Assembly: GCA_015067665.1 (NCBI GenBank)
Contig: SVLZ01000001.1
Coordinates: 1-64,000, forward strand
Direction of reading: 5' to 3'
Source of the DNA: Oscillospiraceae bacterium
GTDB lineage: Bacteria > Bacillota > Clostridia > Oscillospirales > Oscillospiraceae
Length of the DNA stretch: 64,000 nt
Below, piece after piece: positions 47,902 through 59,965 of this stretch. The notes beneath the pieces are model-generated. The model saw only the letters and a program-made list of their open reading frames with translations. It was not told where the DNA came from and did not search any database. A program made the position numbers and the translations under genes. Position 1 is the first letter of the stretch, and each line of letters opens with the position of its first letter.

Positions 47902-49326
47902 ATGGGCGGTTTTTTTGGAATCACATCCCGGGAGGATTGTATGATGGATGTGTTCTTTGGTGTGGACTACCACTCCCACCTGGGAACACGGCGGGGCGGT
48001 ATGGCTGCATACGACAGAGAGATCGGTCTGCAGCGAAAGATCCATAATATTGAAAATGCGCCATTCCGCACAAAGTTTGAGCATATTTTCAGCGAGATGG
48101 AAGGCACTTCAGTGATCGGCTGTATTTCCGACAGCGATCCCCAGCCGATGCTGATCCGTTCCAATTTAGGCACATACGCCATTTGTACGGTGGGCATCAT
48201 CAACAATGCCGACGCGCTGATCGACCGTTATCTTTCTTTTAGCGGCGGCCACTTTGACGCGATGACCGGCGGCCGGGTAAATACCACGGAGCTGGTGGCG
48301 GCGCTGATCGATCAGAAGAGCAGCTTTTCCGACGGCATCCGGTTTGCCCAGAATTCTATCGAGGGAACGGCCAATATTCTGATATTAAAAGAGAACGGCA
48401 ATATCATTGCAGCCCGTGATAAGCTGGGTCGTATCCCGGTACAGATCGGTAAAAATGAGAATGGCTATTGCGCCTCCCTTGAGGAATTTGCCTTTACCAA
48501 GCTGGGTTATGAGAAGGTTTGCGAGTTAGGTCCCGGTGAGATCGTGGAATTGACGCCCGAGAGTATGACGCGGCTGGTTGCTCCCGGTAAGGATATGCGT
48601 ATCTGCGCCTTCCTTTGGAGCTACTACGGCTATCCCACCTCCACTTATGAGGGAATCAATGTGGAAGCTATGCGTTATCGTAACGGTGCCGCCATTGCCG
48701 AGCGGGATATGGAGCAGGGCCGCAGTATGGACATCGACTATGTGGGTGGTGTGCCGGACTCCGGAACGCCCCACGCCATCGGCTATGCTAACCGCACCGG
48801 CAGACCCTTTGCCCGGGCGTTTATTAAGTATACACCCACCTGGGCGAGAAGCTTTACCCCCGCCCGGCAGAGCGATCGGAAAAAGATTGCCAAAATGAAG
48901 CAGATCCCCGTCCACGACTTGATCAAGGACAAAAACCTCCTGTTTGTGGATGATTCTATCGTCCGGGGCACACAGCTTCGGGAGACGGTGGAATTCCTCT
49001 ATGAAAACGGTGCGAAGTCTGTGCATATGCGCTCTGCCTGCCCGCCTATTATGTACGGCTGTAAATACCTGAATTTCTCCCGCTCTACCAGTGATCTGGA
49101 TCTCATTACCCGCCGGGTAATTTTGGAGCTGGAGGGCGAGGAAGGTATGAAGCATTTGGAGGAATATGCCGATGGCAAGACGGAGCGCGGTAAGGCAATG
49201 CGCCAGGCCATCTGTGATAAGTTTAATTTCGCCTCTTTGGGCTTCCAGTCTTTAGAAGGTGTGGTAAATGCCATCGGGTTGGAGCCCTGCAAGCTTTGCA
49301 CCTATTGCTGGACAGGTAAGGAGTAA
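47902..49326 (+). CDS. purF: Amidophosphoribosyltransferase-like protein lacking the N-terminal nucleophile Cys
   Basis: [13 protein letters not shown]...[13 protein letters not shown]; PRTase loop [18 protein letters not shown]; begins MGGFFG where canonical PurF has (M)CGIFG. Confidence 0.88.
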   Translation: MGGFFGITSREDCMMDVFFGVDYHSHLGTRRGGMAAYDREIGLQRKIHNIENAPFRTKFEHIFSEMEGTSVIGCISDSDPQPMLIRSNLGTYAICTVGIINNADALIDRYLSFSGGHFDAMTGGRVNTTELVAALIDQKSSFSDGIRFAQNSIEGTANILILKENGNIIAARDKLGRIPVQIGKNENGYCASLEEFAFTKLGYEKVCELGPGEIVELTPESMTRLVAPGKDMRICAFLWSYYGYPTSTYEGINVEAMRYRNGAAIAERDMEQGRSMDIDYVGGVPDSGTPHAIGYANRTGRPFARAFIKYTPTWARSFTPARQSDRKKIAKMKQIPVHDLIKDKNLLFVDDSIVRGTQLRETVEFLYENGAKSVHMRSACPPIMYGCKYLNFSRSTSDLDLITRRVILELEGEEGMKHLEEYADGKTERGKAMRQAICDKFNFASLGFQSLEGVVNAIGLEPCKLCTYCWTGKE

Positions 49327-49337
49327 AGGAGATAACT

Positions 49338-50390
49338 ATGGAACATAACAACTCTTATTCTGCAAGCTATGCTGCTGCCGGTGTAGACATTACTGCCGGC
49401 TACAAGGCTGTGGAATTGATGAAAAAGCACATTGCCCGCACCCGCAATGCTGGGTGCCTCGACGATGTGGGCGGCTTTGGCGGATGCTTTAGTCTGCCCA
49501 TTGCCGGTATGGAAGAGCCGGTGTTGGTCTCCGGCACCGACGGCTGCGGCACAAAGGTGAAGCTTGCCATTCTGATGGACAAGCACGATACCATCGGTAT
49601 CGATGCGGTGGCAATGTGCGTCAATGATATTATCTGCTGTGGCGCAAAGCCTCTGTTTTTCCTGGACTATATCGCCTGCGGTAAGAATTATCCCGAAAAG
49701 ATCGCCGAGATCGTATCCGGTGTTGCCGAGGGCTGTGTCCAGTCCGGCGCGGCGCTGATCGGCGGTGAGACTGCAGAGCATCCCGGTATGATGCCTGCAG
49801 AGGATTACGATCTGGCGGGCTTTGCCGTTGGCATCGTGGATAAGAAAAAAATTTTGGATAATACCCGGATGGCGGAAGGAGATGTGGTCATCGCACTGCC
49901 CTCCACCGGTATTCACAGCAACGGTTTTTCTCTGTGTCGCAAGGTATTTAATATTGATAATAACGATCCCCAGCTTTATCTCCCCCGGGAGGAGCTGGGC
50001 GGCAAGACCATTGCGGAAAGTCTGCTGATACCTACGAAAATTTATGTCAAGGCTGTTTTGGCACTGCTGGAGCAGGTGGATGTCAAGGGCATCAGCCATA
50101 TCACCGGCGGTGGCTTCTATGAGAACATTCCCCGTGCCATTCCCGACGGTCTGTGCGCGGTGATCGACAAGAGCGCCATTCGCGTTTTGCCCATTTTCGA
50201 TCTGATCGCTTCCTTCGGCAATATCCCTGAGCGGGATATGTACAACACCTACAACATGGGCGTGGGTATGAGCATCGTTGTTCCGGCTGCACAGGCGGAA
50301 AAGGCGCTGTGTGTACTGAAGGAAAACGGCGAGGATGCTTACATCATCGGACACATCGAAAAGGGCGAAGAAAAGGTGGTACTGCGATGA
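49338..50390 (+). CDS. purM: Phosphoribosylformylglycinamidine cyclo-ligase
   Basis: [65 protein letters not shown]. Confidence 0.96.
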   Translation: MEHNNSYSASYAAAGVDITAGYKAVELMKKHIARTRNAGCLDDVGGFGGCFSLPIAGMEEPVLVSGTDGCGTKVKLAILMDKHDTIGIDAVAMCVNDIICCGAKPLFFLDYIACGKNYPEKIAEIVSGVAEGCVQSGAALIGGETAEHPGMMPAEDYDLAGFAVGIVDKKKILDNTRMAEGDVVIALPSTGIHSNGFSLCRKVFNIDNNDPQLYLPREELGGKTIAESLLIPTKIYVKAVLALLEQVDVKGISHITGGGFYENIPRAIPDGLCAVIDKSAIRVLPIFDLIASFGNIPERDMYNTYNMGVGMSIVVPAAQAEKALCVLKENGEDAYIIGHIEKGEEKVVLR

Positions 50391-50998
50391 AGCGTATTGC
50401 GGTACTGGTTTCCGGTGGTGGCACCAATCTGCAGGCGCTGATCGATGCCCAAGGCGATGTGCTTCATAGCGGTAAAATTGCTTTGGTGATCTCCAATGTG
50501 GAAGGCGCTTATGCGCTCCAGCGGGCGAAAAATGCGGATATTCCCACGGAAACAGTCATTAAGAAGGTCTGCGGTTCGCAGATTGCCTTTGAAGATCGGC
50601 TGCTCTCTCTGCTGGAGCAGTACGAGATCGATGTGATCGTGCTGGCTGGCTTTATGACGATACTCACAGAGCATTTTACCGGGCGATATCCGGGCCGTAT
50701 TTTGAATGTGCATCCCAGCCTGATCCCCAGCTTTTGCGGAGAAGGCTTTTACGGCTTGCGTGTGCACGAGGCGGCGCTGTCGTATGGCGTGAAAGTCACC
50801 GGCGCAACGGTGCATTTTGTCAATGAAGTCTGCGACGGCGGTCAGATCATCGCCCAAAAAGCGGTGCCGGTTTTGGAAGGGGATACCCCTGAAACGCTGC
50901 AACGCAGAGTTATGGAGCAGGCGGAATGGATACTGCTCCCCCAAGCGGTAGAAACCGTTTGCAACGGCTTAGGAGGAAACGAATATGAATGTATATGA
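50387..50998 (+). CDS. purN: Phosphoribosylglycinamide formyltransferase
   Basis: [49 protein letters not shown] overlap with purM. Confidence 0.95.
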   Translation: MKRIAVLVSGGGTNLQALIDAQGDVLHSGKIALVISNVEGAYALQRAKNADIPTETVIKKVCGSQIAFEDRLLSLLEQYEIDVIVLAGFMTILTEHFTGRYPGRILNVHPSLIPSFCGEGFYGLRVHEAALSYGVKVTGATVHFVNEVCDGGQIIAQKAVPVLEGDTPETLQRRVMEQAEWILLPQAVETVCNGLGGNEYECI

Positions 50999-51698
50999 AA
51001 TTGGAAATCTTGCCGAAATGCTGGCAAATAATACATATCCCGGTCGCGGTATCGTGCTGGGTGTGACCCCGGATGGAACAAAATCTGTTGCTGCCTATTT
51101 CATTATGGGTCGCAGTGTCAATTCCCGAAACCGCGTATTTGTGCAGGAGCCGGACGGCATCCGCACGGAAGCCTATGACCCTGCGCTTATGAAAGACCCT
51201 CATCTGATTATCTATCACCCCGTCCGTCAAATCGGGCAGGGACTGATCGTCACCAACGGTGACCAAACCGATACCGTTTGGGAGTTCTTAGCCAAGGGCG
51301 AGAGCTGGGAGGCGGCGCTGCGCACCCGCCAGTTTGAGGATGATGGCCCCAACTGGACGCCCCGCATTTCCGGCCTGCAAGCCGGGGACGGCAGCTACAA
51401 AATGTCCATTCTGAAAGCTGCCGACGCAGAAGGTTCTGCCTGCGCCCGCTTCTTCTGGGAATACCCCGCCATTTCCGGCTTGGGTCATTTCCTCCATACC
51501 TATGTCTGTGACGGAAACCCCGTGATCCCCACCTTCCAAGGTGAGCCGGAGCGTGTTTCTATCCCCAATGACATCGAGGTGTTTACCAAGGCGCTGTGGG
51601 AAAATTTGAATGAGAACAACAAGATTTCTCTTTTTGTCCGTTATACCGATTTGAAGACCGGTGCTTACGAGCAGCAGATCATCAACAAGCACAAATAA
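50985..51698 (+). CDS. purO: IMP cyclohydrolase, archaeal PurO-type
   Basis: YPGRGIVLGVTPDGTKSVAAYFIMGRSVNSRNRVF, NGDQTDTV resemble the IMP_cyclohyd family; placed between purN and AICARFT. Confidence 0.8.
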   Translation: MNVYEIGNLAEMLANNTYPGRGIVLGVTPDGTKSVAAYFIMGRSVNSRNRVFVQEPDGIRTEAYDPALMKDPHLIIYHPVRQIGQGLIVTNGDQTDTVWEFLAKGESWEAALRTRQFEDDGPNWTPRISGLQAGDGSYKMSILKAADAEGSACARFFWEYPAISGLGHFLHTYVCDGNPVIPTFQGEPERVSIPNDIEVFTKALWENLNENNKISLFVRYTDLKTGAYEQQIINKHK

Positions 51699-51708
51699 GG
51701 AGAATAAA

Positions 51709-52893
51709 ATGAAGACCTTTGAACTGAAATACGGTTGTAACCCCAATCAGAAGCCTGCTTCCATTTATATGCACGACGGCACGGAGCTGCCTATTGAAAT
51801 CCTCAATGGCCGTCCCGGTTACATTAACTTTTTAGATGCGCTGAACTCCTGGCAGCTTGTAAAAGAGCTGAAGGAAGCCACCGGCATGCCCTGCGCCACC
51901 TCCTTTAAGCACGTTTCTCCCACCTCTGCGGCGGTCGGCAAGCCTCTCAGCCCGGAGCTGAAAAAGGCCTGCTTTGTAGATCATATCAAGGGCTTGGACG
52001 AAAATCCCTTGGCCTGCGCCTATGCCCGCGCCCGTGGCACAGACCGTATGTGCTCCTTTGGCGACTGGGTGGCGCTGAGCGATGTCTGCGATGCGCTGAC
52101 CGCTTCCTTGATCGCGCCTGAGGTGTCCGACGGTGTCATCGCCCCCGGCTATACCGAGGAGGCTTTAGCAATTTTGAAGGCCAAGCGCAAGGGCGGCTAT
52201 AATATTGTAAAAATCGACCCCGATTATGTACCGGATCCTCAGGAAACAAAGCAGGTCTACGGCATCACCTTTGAGCAGGGCCGCAATAACTTTAAGATCG
52301 GCAGCCACTTGCTGGAGAATATTGTAACTGCTAACAAGGATCTGCCTGAATCCGCAAAGATCGACCTGATCGTTGCGCTCATTACCCTGAAATACACCCA
52401 GTCTAACTCTGTTTGCTTTGCAGTAGACGGTCAGGCAATCGGTGTGGGTGCCGGTCAGCAGAGCCGTATTCACTGTACCCGTTTGGCAGGCACAAAAGCC
52501 GATACCTGGTTCCTCCGTCAGCATCCCAAGACCTTGGGACTGCAGTTCCGGGAGGACTTAGGCCGGGCAAACCGGGACAATGTGATCGACGGCTACATCA
52601 ACGGCAACGAGGAAGATGTCTGCGCAGATGGCATTTGGCAGAACTACTTTACCGTCCAGCCGGAGCGGCTGACCGCGGAGGAAAAGAAGGCGTTTTTGGC
52701 AACCCGGCAGAATGTGGCGCTGGGCAGCGATGCTTTCTTCCCCTTCTCCGACAATATTAAGCGTGCTTACGCCTCCGGTGTCAAATATATTGCCGAGCCC
52801 GGCGGCTCTATCCGGGATGATCTTGTCATTGAAGAATGTGACAAAAATGGAATGGTCATGGCGTTTACCGGTATGCGCCTGTTCCACCACTAA
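51709..52893 (+). CDS. AICAR transformylase (PurH formyltransferase domain only)
   Basis: ELKYGCNPNQKPASI, TSFKHVSPTSAAVG, GVGAGQQSRIHCTRLAG, DAFFPFSDNI; no MGS-like IMPCH domain. Confidence 0.93.
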   Translation: MKTFELKYGCNPNQKPASIYMHDGTELPIEILNGRPGYINFLDALNSWQLVKELKEATGMPCATSFKHVSPTSAAVGKPLSPELKKACFVDHIKGLDENPLACAYARARGTDRMCSFGDWVALSDVCDALTASLIAPEVSDGVIAPGYTEEALAILKAKRKGGYNIVKIDPDYVPDPQETKQVYGITFEQGRNNFKIGSHLLENIVTANKDLPESAKIDLIVALITLKYTQSNSVCFAVDGQAIGVGAGQQSRIHCTRLAGTKADTWFLRQHPKTLGLQFREDLGRANRDNVIDGYINGNEEDVCADGIWQNYFTVQPERLTAEEKKAFLATRQNVALGSDAFFPFSDNIKRAYASGVKYIAEPGGSIRDDLVIEECDKNGMVMAFTGMRLFHH

Positions 52894-52915
52894 TACGTAA
52901 AAAGGAGGCAGTCCT

Positions 52916-54184
52916 ATGCGAATTCTTGTTGTGGGCGGTGGTGGACGGGAACACGCCATCATCAAAGCTCTGAAAAAGAATCCCGATATTACTGAGGTTT
53001 TCGCTGCCCCCGGCAACGGCGGTATTGCCAAGGATGCTACGTGCATCAATATCGGTGCGTTGGAAATTGATAAGCTGGTCGCTTTTGCAGTAGAAAATCA
53101 AATTGACTATACTGTCGTTGCGCCAGACGATCCGTTGGTGGCAGGCTGTGTGGATGCTATGGAAGAAAAGGGCATTCCCTGCTTCGGTCCTCGAAAAAAT
53201 GCCGCTATCATCGAAGGCAGTAAAGTATTTGCCAAAGATTTGATGAGAAAGTACGGCATTCCCACCGCAAAATACGAGACCTTTGCGGATATGGCCTCTG
53301 CCCTCTCCTATTTGGAAAATGCCCCCATCCCCACCGTGGTCAAGGCAGACGGTCTGGCACTGGGCAAGGGTGTGATCATTGCCCAAACCCGGGAGGAAGC
53401 CAAAGCCGCTGTCCGGGATATGATGGAGGGTGGCATTTTCGGTGCCTCCGGCAGCCGGGTAGTCATTGAAGAATTTCTGACCGGTCCGGAGGTTTCCGTC
53501 CTTGCCTTTACCGACGGAAAAACCGTAAAGCCTATGGTCTCCTCTATGGATCATAAGCGCATCGGTGATAATGACACCGGCCTAAACACCGGCGGTATGG
53601 GTACCGTCGCCCCCAATCCTTACTATACAGAAGCAATTGCCAAGCAGTGTATGGAGGAGATCTTCCTCCCCACCGTTGCAGCTATGAATAAAGAAGGCCG
53701 TACATTCAAAGGCTGTCTGTACTTTGGACTGATGCTGACGCCAAACGGCCCTAAGGTAATCGAATATAACTGCCGTTTCGGTGACCCGGAGACCCAAGTG
53801 GTGCTGCCGCTGCTGCAAAGTGACCTGCTTACCGTTATGCAGGCAACCACCAACGGCACACTGGATGAAACAGATGTAATTTTTGCCGGCAAACACGCCT
53901 GTTGTGTGATCCTTGCCTCTGCCGGATACCCTACCGCTTATGAAAAGGGTTTTGAAATTACGATGACCCCGGAGGCAGAAGCGTGTACTTATGTGGCAGG
54001 CGCAAAGCTGGAAAACAAGAAGCTTGTCACCTCCGGTGGCCGTGTTACCGGCACTACTGCGGTAGCGGATTCTCTGGAAGATGCGATCCGGGAGGCATAC
54101 CGTCTTTCCAACGGTGTCCGCTTCCAAAATGCCTACCGAAGAAGCGATATTGGACAACGTGCCCTGCAGGCAAAAAGGAGTTAA
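52916..54184 (+). CDS. purD: Phosphoribosylamine-glycine ligase
   Basis: ILVVGGGGREHAIIKAL, VVKADGLALGKGV, MGTVAPNPYYT, VIEYNCRFGDPETQVVLPLL. Confidence 0.97.
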   Translation: MRILVVGGGGREHAIIKALKKNPDITEVFAAPGNGGIAKDATCINIGALEIDKLVAFAVENQIDYTVVAPDDPLVAGCVDAMEEKGIPCFGPRKNAAIIEGSKVFAKDLMRKYGIPTAKYETFADMASALSYLENAPIPTVVKADGLALGKGVIIAQTREEAKAAVRDMMEGGIFGASGSRVVIEEFLTGPEVSVLAFTDGKTVKPMVSSMDHKRIGDNDTGLNTGGMGTVAPNPYYTEAIAKQCMEEIFLPTVAAMNKEGRTFKGCLYFGLMLTPNGPKVIEYNCRFGDPETQVVLPLLQSDLLTVMQATTNGTLDETDVIFAGKHACCVILASAGYPTAYEKGFEITMTPEAEACTYVAGAKLENKKLVTSGGRVTGTTAVADSLEDAIREAYRLSNGVRFQNAYRRSDIGQRALQAKRS

Positions 54185-54185
54185 T

Positions 54186-57100
54186 ATGGTCTATCGTGTA
54201 TATGTAGAAAAAAAGCCGGGTCAGACCCACGAGGCAGACAGCCTGTTCCAACAGATTCAGGAACTTCTGCAAATCAAAAGTCTTTCCGGCGTGCGCGTTT
54301 TGAATCGCTATGATGCGGATAATATCGAGCAATCCCTTTTTCAGTATGCCGTCAATACGGTGTTTTCCGAGCCGCAGGTAGATAATGTCAGCTATGCGCT
54401 GCCTCAGGGCGACACGGTGTTTGCCGTAGAGCCACTGCCCGGTCAGTATGACCAGCGGGCAGACTCCGCGGCGCAGTGCATCCAAATCATTTCCCAAGGC
54501 AACCGCCCCATTATCCGTACTGCCAAGGTTTATGTACTCAGCGGTACACTTACCCAGGAGCAGCTTGCCGCCATCCAAAACTATGTTATCAACCGTGTGG
54601 AGAGCCGCCTTGCAGAGCTCTCTCTGCCGGAGACCTTGCATGTTACCCATGAGGTTCCCCAAGCCGTAGCTGCCGTTACCGGTTTTGTGGATATGGACGA
54701 TTCCGGTCTTTGTCAGCTGCTGGACCGTTTGGGTCTTGCAATGGACTTGGATGACCTCCGCTTCCTGCAGGCTTATTTCCGTGACGAGGAGCATCGGGAT
54801 CCCACCATTACAGAAATTCGCGTTGTAGACACCTATTGGTCCGACCATTGCCGTCACACCACCTTCTCCACCCATTTGGATAATATCACCATCCACGATC
54901 CTGCAGTAGCAGCAGCCTATCAGCGGTATTTGGATGCACGGGTTGAAGTCTATGGCGAAGAAAAGGCAGCAGCCCGTCCCCAAACGCTAATGGACATTGC
55001 CACCATCGGTGCCAAGGCCCTGAAGAAACGGGGTCTGCTCCCGGAACTGGATGAAAGCGAAGAAATCAATGCCTGTTCCATCCACGTAACGGCTACCGTA
55101 AACGGGAAAGATCAGGACTGGCTTTTGATGTTCAAAAACGAGACCCACAACCACCCCACGGAAATCGAGCCCTTTGGCGGTGCGGCTACCTGTATCGGCG
55201 GCTGTATCCGGGATCCCCTCAGCGGACGGGCCTATGTCCATCAGGCAATGCGTGTCACCGGTGCAGGTGATCCCCGAAAGTCCTTGCAGGAGACCCTTCC
55301 CGGCAAGCTGCCCCAGCGGAAGCTCTGCCAAACAGCCGCTGCCGGTTATTCTTCTTACGGTAACCAGATCGGTCTTGCTACAGGCCACGTGGCAGAGCTA
55401 TACCACGAAGGCTACATTGCCAAGCGGTTGGAATGCGGTGCAGTCGTGGCAGCAGCACCTGCGAAAAATGTCCGCAGAGAACGCCCCGCACCCGGTGATG
55501 TGATCGTTCTTTTGGGCGGTCGCACCGGACGGGACGGCATTGGCGGTGCCACCGGTTCCAGTAAGAGCCATAACTTAAAATCCCTTGTGACTATGGCCTC
55601 CGAGGTGCAAAAAGGCAATGCCCCCGAGGAACGAAAGATCCAGCGTTTGTTCCGGAAGCCGGAAGTCACGCAGTTGATCAAGCGCTGTAATGACTTTGGC
55701 GCCGGCGGCGTTTCCGTTGCCATTGGTGAGCTTGCTGACGGCCTGCGGATCGATTTAGATGCCGTTCGTAAGAAATATGAGGGTCTGGATGGCACAGAGC
55801 TTGCCATCTCTGAATCTCAGGAGCGTATGGCAGTTGTGGTAGCAGCCGAAGATGCGGATACCTTTATCGCCTATGCCGAGGAAGAAAATCTGGAAGCTTA
55901 CCGTGTCGCCACCGTAACCGAAGAAGCACGGATGGTTATGACTTGGAAGGGTGTCGAAATTGCCAATCTTTCCCGCGATTTTCTTAACACCAACGGAGCA
56001 GTAAAGCACGCCGATGTACAGGTAGAGGCAAAAGACCTGACCGTGCTGGGCAAGCCCGCCTTCACCTCTCTCCGGGATATGGCAGCCAGTCTGAAGACCG
56101 CCAGCCAGCGTGGTCTTGTGGAGCGCTTTGACGCCACCATCGGCGCAGGCTCTGTGCTGATGCCCTTTGGCGGCAGAAACCAATCCACACCCGCACAGGC
56201 AATGGCAGCCCAGCTGCCTGTCCTCCCCGGCGAGGAAACGGAGCAGGGCAGTCTCTTTGCTTGGGGCTGCGATCCCGACTGTCTGTCCGTTGATCCCTAC
56301 ACCGGCGCAAGAGCTGCCGTGTATAGCTCTGTTACCAAGTTAGTTGCTGCCGGTGCAGATTATAAGAAGGTATATCTGACCTTACAGGAGTTCTTTGCGC
56401 GCCTCAGAACCGAGCCAAAGCGCTGGGGCAAGCCCTTTGCAGCTCTTCTTGGTGCGCTGGATGCCCAAATGGAGATCGGTGCTGCCGCCATTGGCGGTAA
56501 GGACTCTATGTCCGGTACATTTCTTGATAAGGATGTGCCTCCCACGCTGATTTCCTTCGCCATTGCCCCGGTAAATAAAGGGAATGTATTAAGCCCTGAA
56601 TTTAAGCAGCCTAATCACCCGGTTTATCTGTTTGCCCCCACCGATAACACGCCCGAAAGCCAAAAGGCCGCTTGGGAGGCTTTCTATAAGCTGCACAAGG
56701 AGGGTAAGATCTGCGCTGCCTGGGCGGTAGAAAACGGTCTTTCCGAGGCAGTTATGAAGATGTCCTTCGGTAACAATATCGGCTTTGCCTCCTGTGGCAG
56801 CGTGGAGGATCAGTGGCATCAGAGCGATTTCTGGGGCTTTATCGTGGCAGAGCTTACGGAGGATGTGGACATCCCCGAGGCACTTCCCATCGGTAAGACC
56901 ATCGCAAAGCCCGAAATTTTACTGGACGGTGACAGAGCGGCGATCGCGGAACTGTACGCCCTCAATACCGCAACGCTGGAAAAAGTCTATCCTACCGAAA
57001 CGGTAGAAACTGACAAAAAAATCCCCATCTTCTCTCACACAGAGCTTTGTACTCTTGCACCTGCTGTTAAGACGGCAAAGCCCAAAGTGCTGATCCCTGT

Positions 57101-57875
57101 ATTTCCCGGCACTAACTGCGAATTTGACTCTGCCCGGGCGGTAATGGCTGCCGGTGGCGAGGCGGAGATCGTAGTCGTCCGCAACCTCACTGCTGAGGAC
57201 GTTGCCCGCAGTGTAGAAAATGTAGCCCAGAAAATCGCAGACAGCCAAATGATCTTCATTCCCGGTGGCTTCTCCGGCGGTGATGAGCCCGATGGCTCTG
57301 CAAAGTTTATCACAGCCTTCTTCCGCAACCCCGCCATCCGTGAGCAGGTAGGAAAGCTGCTGGATCAGCGGGACGGTTTGATGTGCGGTATTTGTAACGG
57401 CTTCCAGGCCCTCATTAAGTTAGGCCTTGTGCCTTATGGCAAGATCATCGACACCGATGACACCTGCCCCACCTTGACCTATAATACCATCGGCCGTCAC
57501 CAGAGCCGGATCGTTCGCACCCGGATCGCGTCTAATAAATCTCCGTGGCTCAGCCTGATGAATGTAGGCGATATTGTAAGTGTCCCTATTTCCCACGGTG
57601 AGGGTCGCTTCCTGGCATCCGAAGAGCTGGCGTTGCAGCTGGCGCAAAACGGACAGATTGCCACCCAATATGTGGACCTTGCCGGCAATCCTACGATGGA
57701 TGCGGCATTTAACCCCAACGGCTCGCTCTTTGCTATCGAGGGCATTACCTCTCCCGACGGCAGAGTGTTCGGCAAAATGGGTCATAGCGAACGCATCGGA
57801 AACGGTCTTTATAAAAATGTCCCCGGTCAGTACGACATCCGTATGTTCGAGGCCGCGGTTAAGTATTTTAAGTAA
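54186..57875 (+). CDS. purL: Phosphoribosylformylglycinamidine synthase, fused, with intact GATase domain
   Basis: [41 protein letters not shown]-terminal [18 protein letters not shown] with nucleophile Cys. Confidence 0.96.
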   Translation: MVYRVYVEKKPGQTHEADSLFQQIQELLQIKSLSGVRVLNRYDADNIEQSLFQYAVNTVFSEPQVDNVSYALPQGDTVFAVEPLPGQYDQRADSAAQCIQIISQGNRPIIRTAKVYVLSGTLTQEQLAAIQNYVINRVESRLAELSLPETLHVTHEVPQAVAAVTGFVDMDDSGLCQLLDRLGLAMDLDDLRFLQAYFRDEEHRDPTITEIRVVDTYWSDHCRHTTFSTHLDNITIHDPAVAAAYQRYLDARVEVYGEEKAAARPQTLMDIATIGAKALKKRGLLPELDESEEINACSIHVTATVNGKDQDWLLMFKNETHNHPTEIEPFGGAATCIGGCIRDPLSGRAYVHQAMRVTGAGDPRKSLQETLPGKLPQRKLCQTAAAGYSSYGNQIGLATGHVAELYHEGYIAKRLECGAVVAAAPAKNVRRERPAPGDVIVLLGGRTGRDGIGGATGSSKSHNLKSLVTMASEVQKGNAPEERKIQRLFRKPEVTQLIKRCNDFGAGGVSVAIGELADGLRIDLDAVRKKYEGLDGTELAISESQERMAVVVAAEDADTFIAYAEEENLEAYRVATVTEEARMVMTWKGVEIANLSRDFLNTNGAVKHADVQVEAKDLTVLGKPAFTSLRDMAASLKTASQRGLVERFDATIGAGSVLMPFGGRNQSTPAQAMAAQLPVLPGEETEQGSLFAWGCDPDCLSVDPYTGARAAVYSSVTKLVAAGADYKKVYLTLQEFFARLRTEPKRWGKPFAALLGALDAQMEIGAAAIGGKDSMSGTFLDKDVPPTLISFAIAPVNKGNVLSPEFKQPNHPVYLFAPTDNTPESQKAAWEAFYKLHKEGKICAAWAVENGLSEAVMKMSFGNNIGFASCGSVEDQWHQSDFWGFIVAELTEDVDIPEALPIGKTIAKPEILLDGDRAAIAELYALNTATLEKVYPTETVETDKKIPIFSHTELCTLAPAVKTAKPKVLIPVFPGTNCEFDSARAVMAAGGEAEIVVVRNLTAEDVARSVENVAQKIADSQMIFIPGGFSGGDEPDGSAKFITAFFRNPAIREQVGKLLDQRDGLMCGICNGFQALIKLGLVPYGKIIDTDDTCPTLTYNTIGRHQSRIVRTRIASNKSPWLSLMNVGDIVSVPISHGEGRFLASEELALQLAQNGQIATQYVDLAGNPTMDAAFNPNGSLFAIEGITSPDGRVFGKMGHSERIGNGLYKNVPGQYDIRMFEAAVKYFK

Positions 57876-57889
57876 GGGAGGACTTTTCT

Positions 57890-59395
57890 ATGGCATATTA
57901 TTATTCCGAGCCCAGCCATACTTTTAGTGAGTATCTTCTGATCCCCGGCTATACCTCCGAGGAATGTATTCCCGCAAATGTATCGCTCCGTACCCCCTTG
58001 GTAAAGTACCGCAAGGGCGTGGAGGAGCCTGCCATCAGCTTGAATATTCCGCTGACTTCTGCGGTTATGCAGTCGGTCTCCAACGACACATTAGCCATTG
58101 CGCTGGCAAAGGAAGGCGGTATCAGCTTTATCTTTGGTTCTCAATCCATCGAATCCCAAGCTGCTATGGTTGCAAAGGTCAAGGGCTACAAGGCGGGCTT
58201 TGTAGTCTCCGCTTCTAACCTGACCCCGGAGCATACCCTCGCCGATGTACTGGCGCTAAAAGAGAAGAACGGTTTCTCTACTGTTGCAATTACCGATGAT
58301 GGCACCGCCACTGGCAAGCTGCTTGGCATCGTCACCAGCCGGGATTACCGTGTCAGCCGTATGGATGGCAGTGAAAAAGTCGCAAGCTTTATGACCCCTC
58401 GGGAGAGACTGGTAACTGCACCGGCAGACACCACCCTGAAGGAAGCAAATGATATTATTTGGGAGCATAAGCTCAACAGCCTGCCTGTAGTAGATGCAAA
58501 CGATCACCTTATGTACTTTGTCTTCCGCAAGGACTATGCCTCCCACAAGGCACATCCTTTGGAATTGCTGGACAATGAAAAGCGTTACCTGGTAGGCGCA
58601 GGCATCAACACCCGTGACTATGCCCAGCGTGTCCCTGCCCTTCTGGAAGCAGGTGCAGATTGCCTCGTCATCGACTCCTCCGAGGGCTTCACCTGCTGGC
58701 AGGAAAAGACCATTCGTTGGATCCGCGAAAATTATGGCGACAGCGTAAAAGTCGGCGCAGGCAATGTGGTGGACCGTGACGGCTTCCGCTTTTTGGCAGA
58801 AGCCGGAGCAGACTTTGTCAAAATTGGTATCGGCGGCGGCTCTATTTGCATTACCCGGGAAACCAAGGGCATCGGCCGTGGACAGGCCACCGCTGTCATT
58901 GAGGTGGCAGCTGCCCGGGACGAGTACTTTAAGGAGACCGGCATCTATGTGCCTATCTGCTCCGATGGCGGCATCGTCCACGATTACCATATGACCTTAG
59001 CACTTGCAATGGGCGCAGACTTTATGATGCTGGGTCGCTACTTTGCCCGGTTTGACGAATCGCCCACACCCAAGGTAATGGTCAACGGCGCCTATATGAA
59101 GGAATACTGGGGCGAAGGCTCTAACCGCGCCCGGAACTGGCAGCGCTATGATCTGGGCGGCAATGCAAAGCTGACCTTTGAGGAAGGTGTGGACAGCTAC
59201 GTGACCTATGCCGGTCCGCTCCACGATAATGTGGAAAGCTCTCTGTATAAGGTAAAATCCACAATGTGCAATGTGGGCGTGACCAATATTCCCGATCTGC
59301 AAAAGAATGCCAAGATCACATTGGTCTCCGCCACCTCCATCGTAGAGGGCGGCGCTCACGATGTGACATTGCGTTCCACCAGCTCTGTTAAGTAA
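57890..59395 (+). CDS. guaB: IMP dehydrogenase with CBS domains (divergent active-site loop)
   Basis: [13 protein letters not shown] pair, [52 protein letters not shown]. Confidence 0.92.
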   Translation: MAYYYSEPSHTFSEYLLIPGYTSEECIPANVSLRTPLVKYRKGVEEPAISLNIPLTSAVMQSVSNDTLAIALAKEGGISFIFGSQSIESQAAMVAKVKGYKAGFVVSASNLTPEHTLADVLALKEKNGFSTVAITDDGTATGKLLGIVTSRDYRVSRMDGSEKVASFMTPRERLVTAPADTTLKEANDIIWEHKLNSLPVVDANDHLMYFVFRKDYASHKAHPLELLDNEKRYLVGAGINTRDYAQRVPALLEAGADCLVIDSSEGFTCWQEKTIRWIRENYGDSVKVGAGNVVDRDGFRFLAEAGADFVKIGIGGGSICITRETKGIGRGQATAVIEVAAARDEYFKETGIYVPICSDGGIVHDYHMTLALAMGADFMMLGRYFARFDESPTPKVMVNGAYMKEYWGEGSNRARNWQRYDLGGNAKLTFEEGVDSYVTYAGPLHDNVESSLYKVKSTMCNVGVTNIPDLQKNAKITLVSATSIVEGGAHDVTLRSTSSVK

Positions 59396-59478
59396 GGTGT
59401 CCTCCATTTGTTATGGGGTAAAGTAAAATATCCTCAAAACAAGCATAAAGGGTAAATTCTCGCATCCTCATAAAACAT

Positions 59479-59518
59479 AGCGACCTTGCATAGAAAGGCT
59501 ATGCAAGGTCGCTTTTTT
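59479..59518 (+). terminator. Rho-independent terminator after the purine operon
   Basis: agcgaccttgcatag-aaagg-ctatgcaaggtcgct then TTTTT. Confidence 0.92.
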
Positions 59519-59554
59519 GTGATATAATCCATGTAGAAAGGCGGTGAAGCAGAT

Positions 59555-59965
59555 ATGGAAAAACTGTTTATTCTGGCGTATTTCCTTATGATAATGATGG
59601 ACAAAGTTGTAATCAGCGATGCGCGCCGCTTGCTTCTGGATTTTCTGATTGGTGAAAGAAATCGGAAAAATGCGAAAAGAATACATGCAGAGCAAAGTTT
59701 TTCAGACAGGGTGAAGATGGGATATATTCTGCCAATGCTGAAAAAATATACAGGGGCGTTCAGAAAATACCATATTCTATATCTGATTATTTTATATTCT
59801 CTAATTCCACAGTATATAACGATTGTATTGTTCCATATTTTTGCGCCAAGCGTTATTTGGTATGTCTTTGGTGTGTTTCTTGGTATAAAACTCTTACTTA
59901 CCATATTCTATACTCTTGAACTTGGGCCGCAAAAAATGTCCGTATATGCACAAAAGAAAAAGTAA
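59555..59965 (+). CDS. Small predicted membrane protein of unknown function
   Basis: AAAGGCGG upstream; hydrophobic segments ILYLIILYSLIPQYITIVLFHIF and VIWYVFGVFLGIKLLLTIF. Confidence 0.6.
   Translation: MEKLFILAYFLMIMMDKVVISDARRLLLDFLIGERNRKNAKRIHAEQSFSDRVKMGYILPMLKKYTGAFRKYHILYLIILYSLIPQYITIVLFHIFAPSVIWYVFGVFLGIKLLLTIFYTLELGPQKMSVYAQKKK

Noticed and set aside
49302-50354. 350 aa minus-strand ORF (and similar ones antisense to purC, purF, purL)
   Set aside because: Antisense to well-supported purine genes; no family resemblance.
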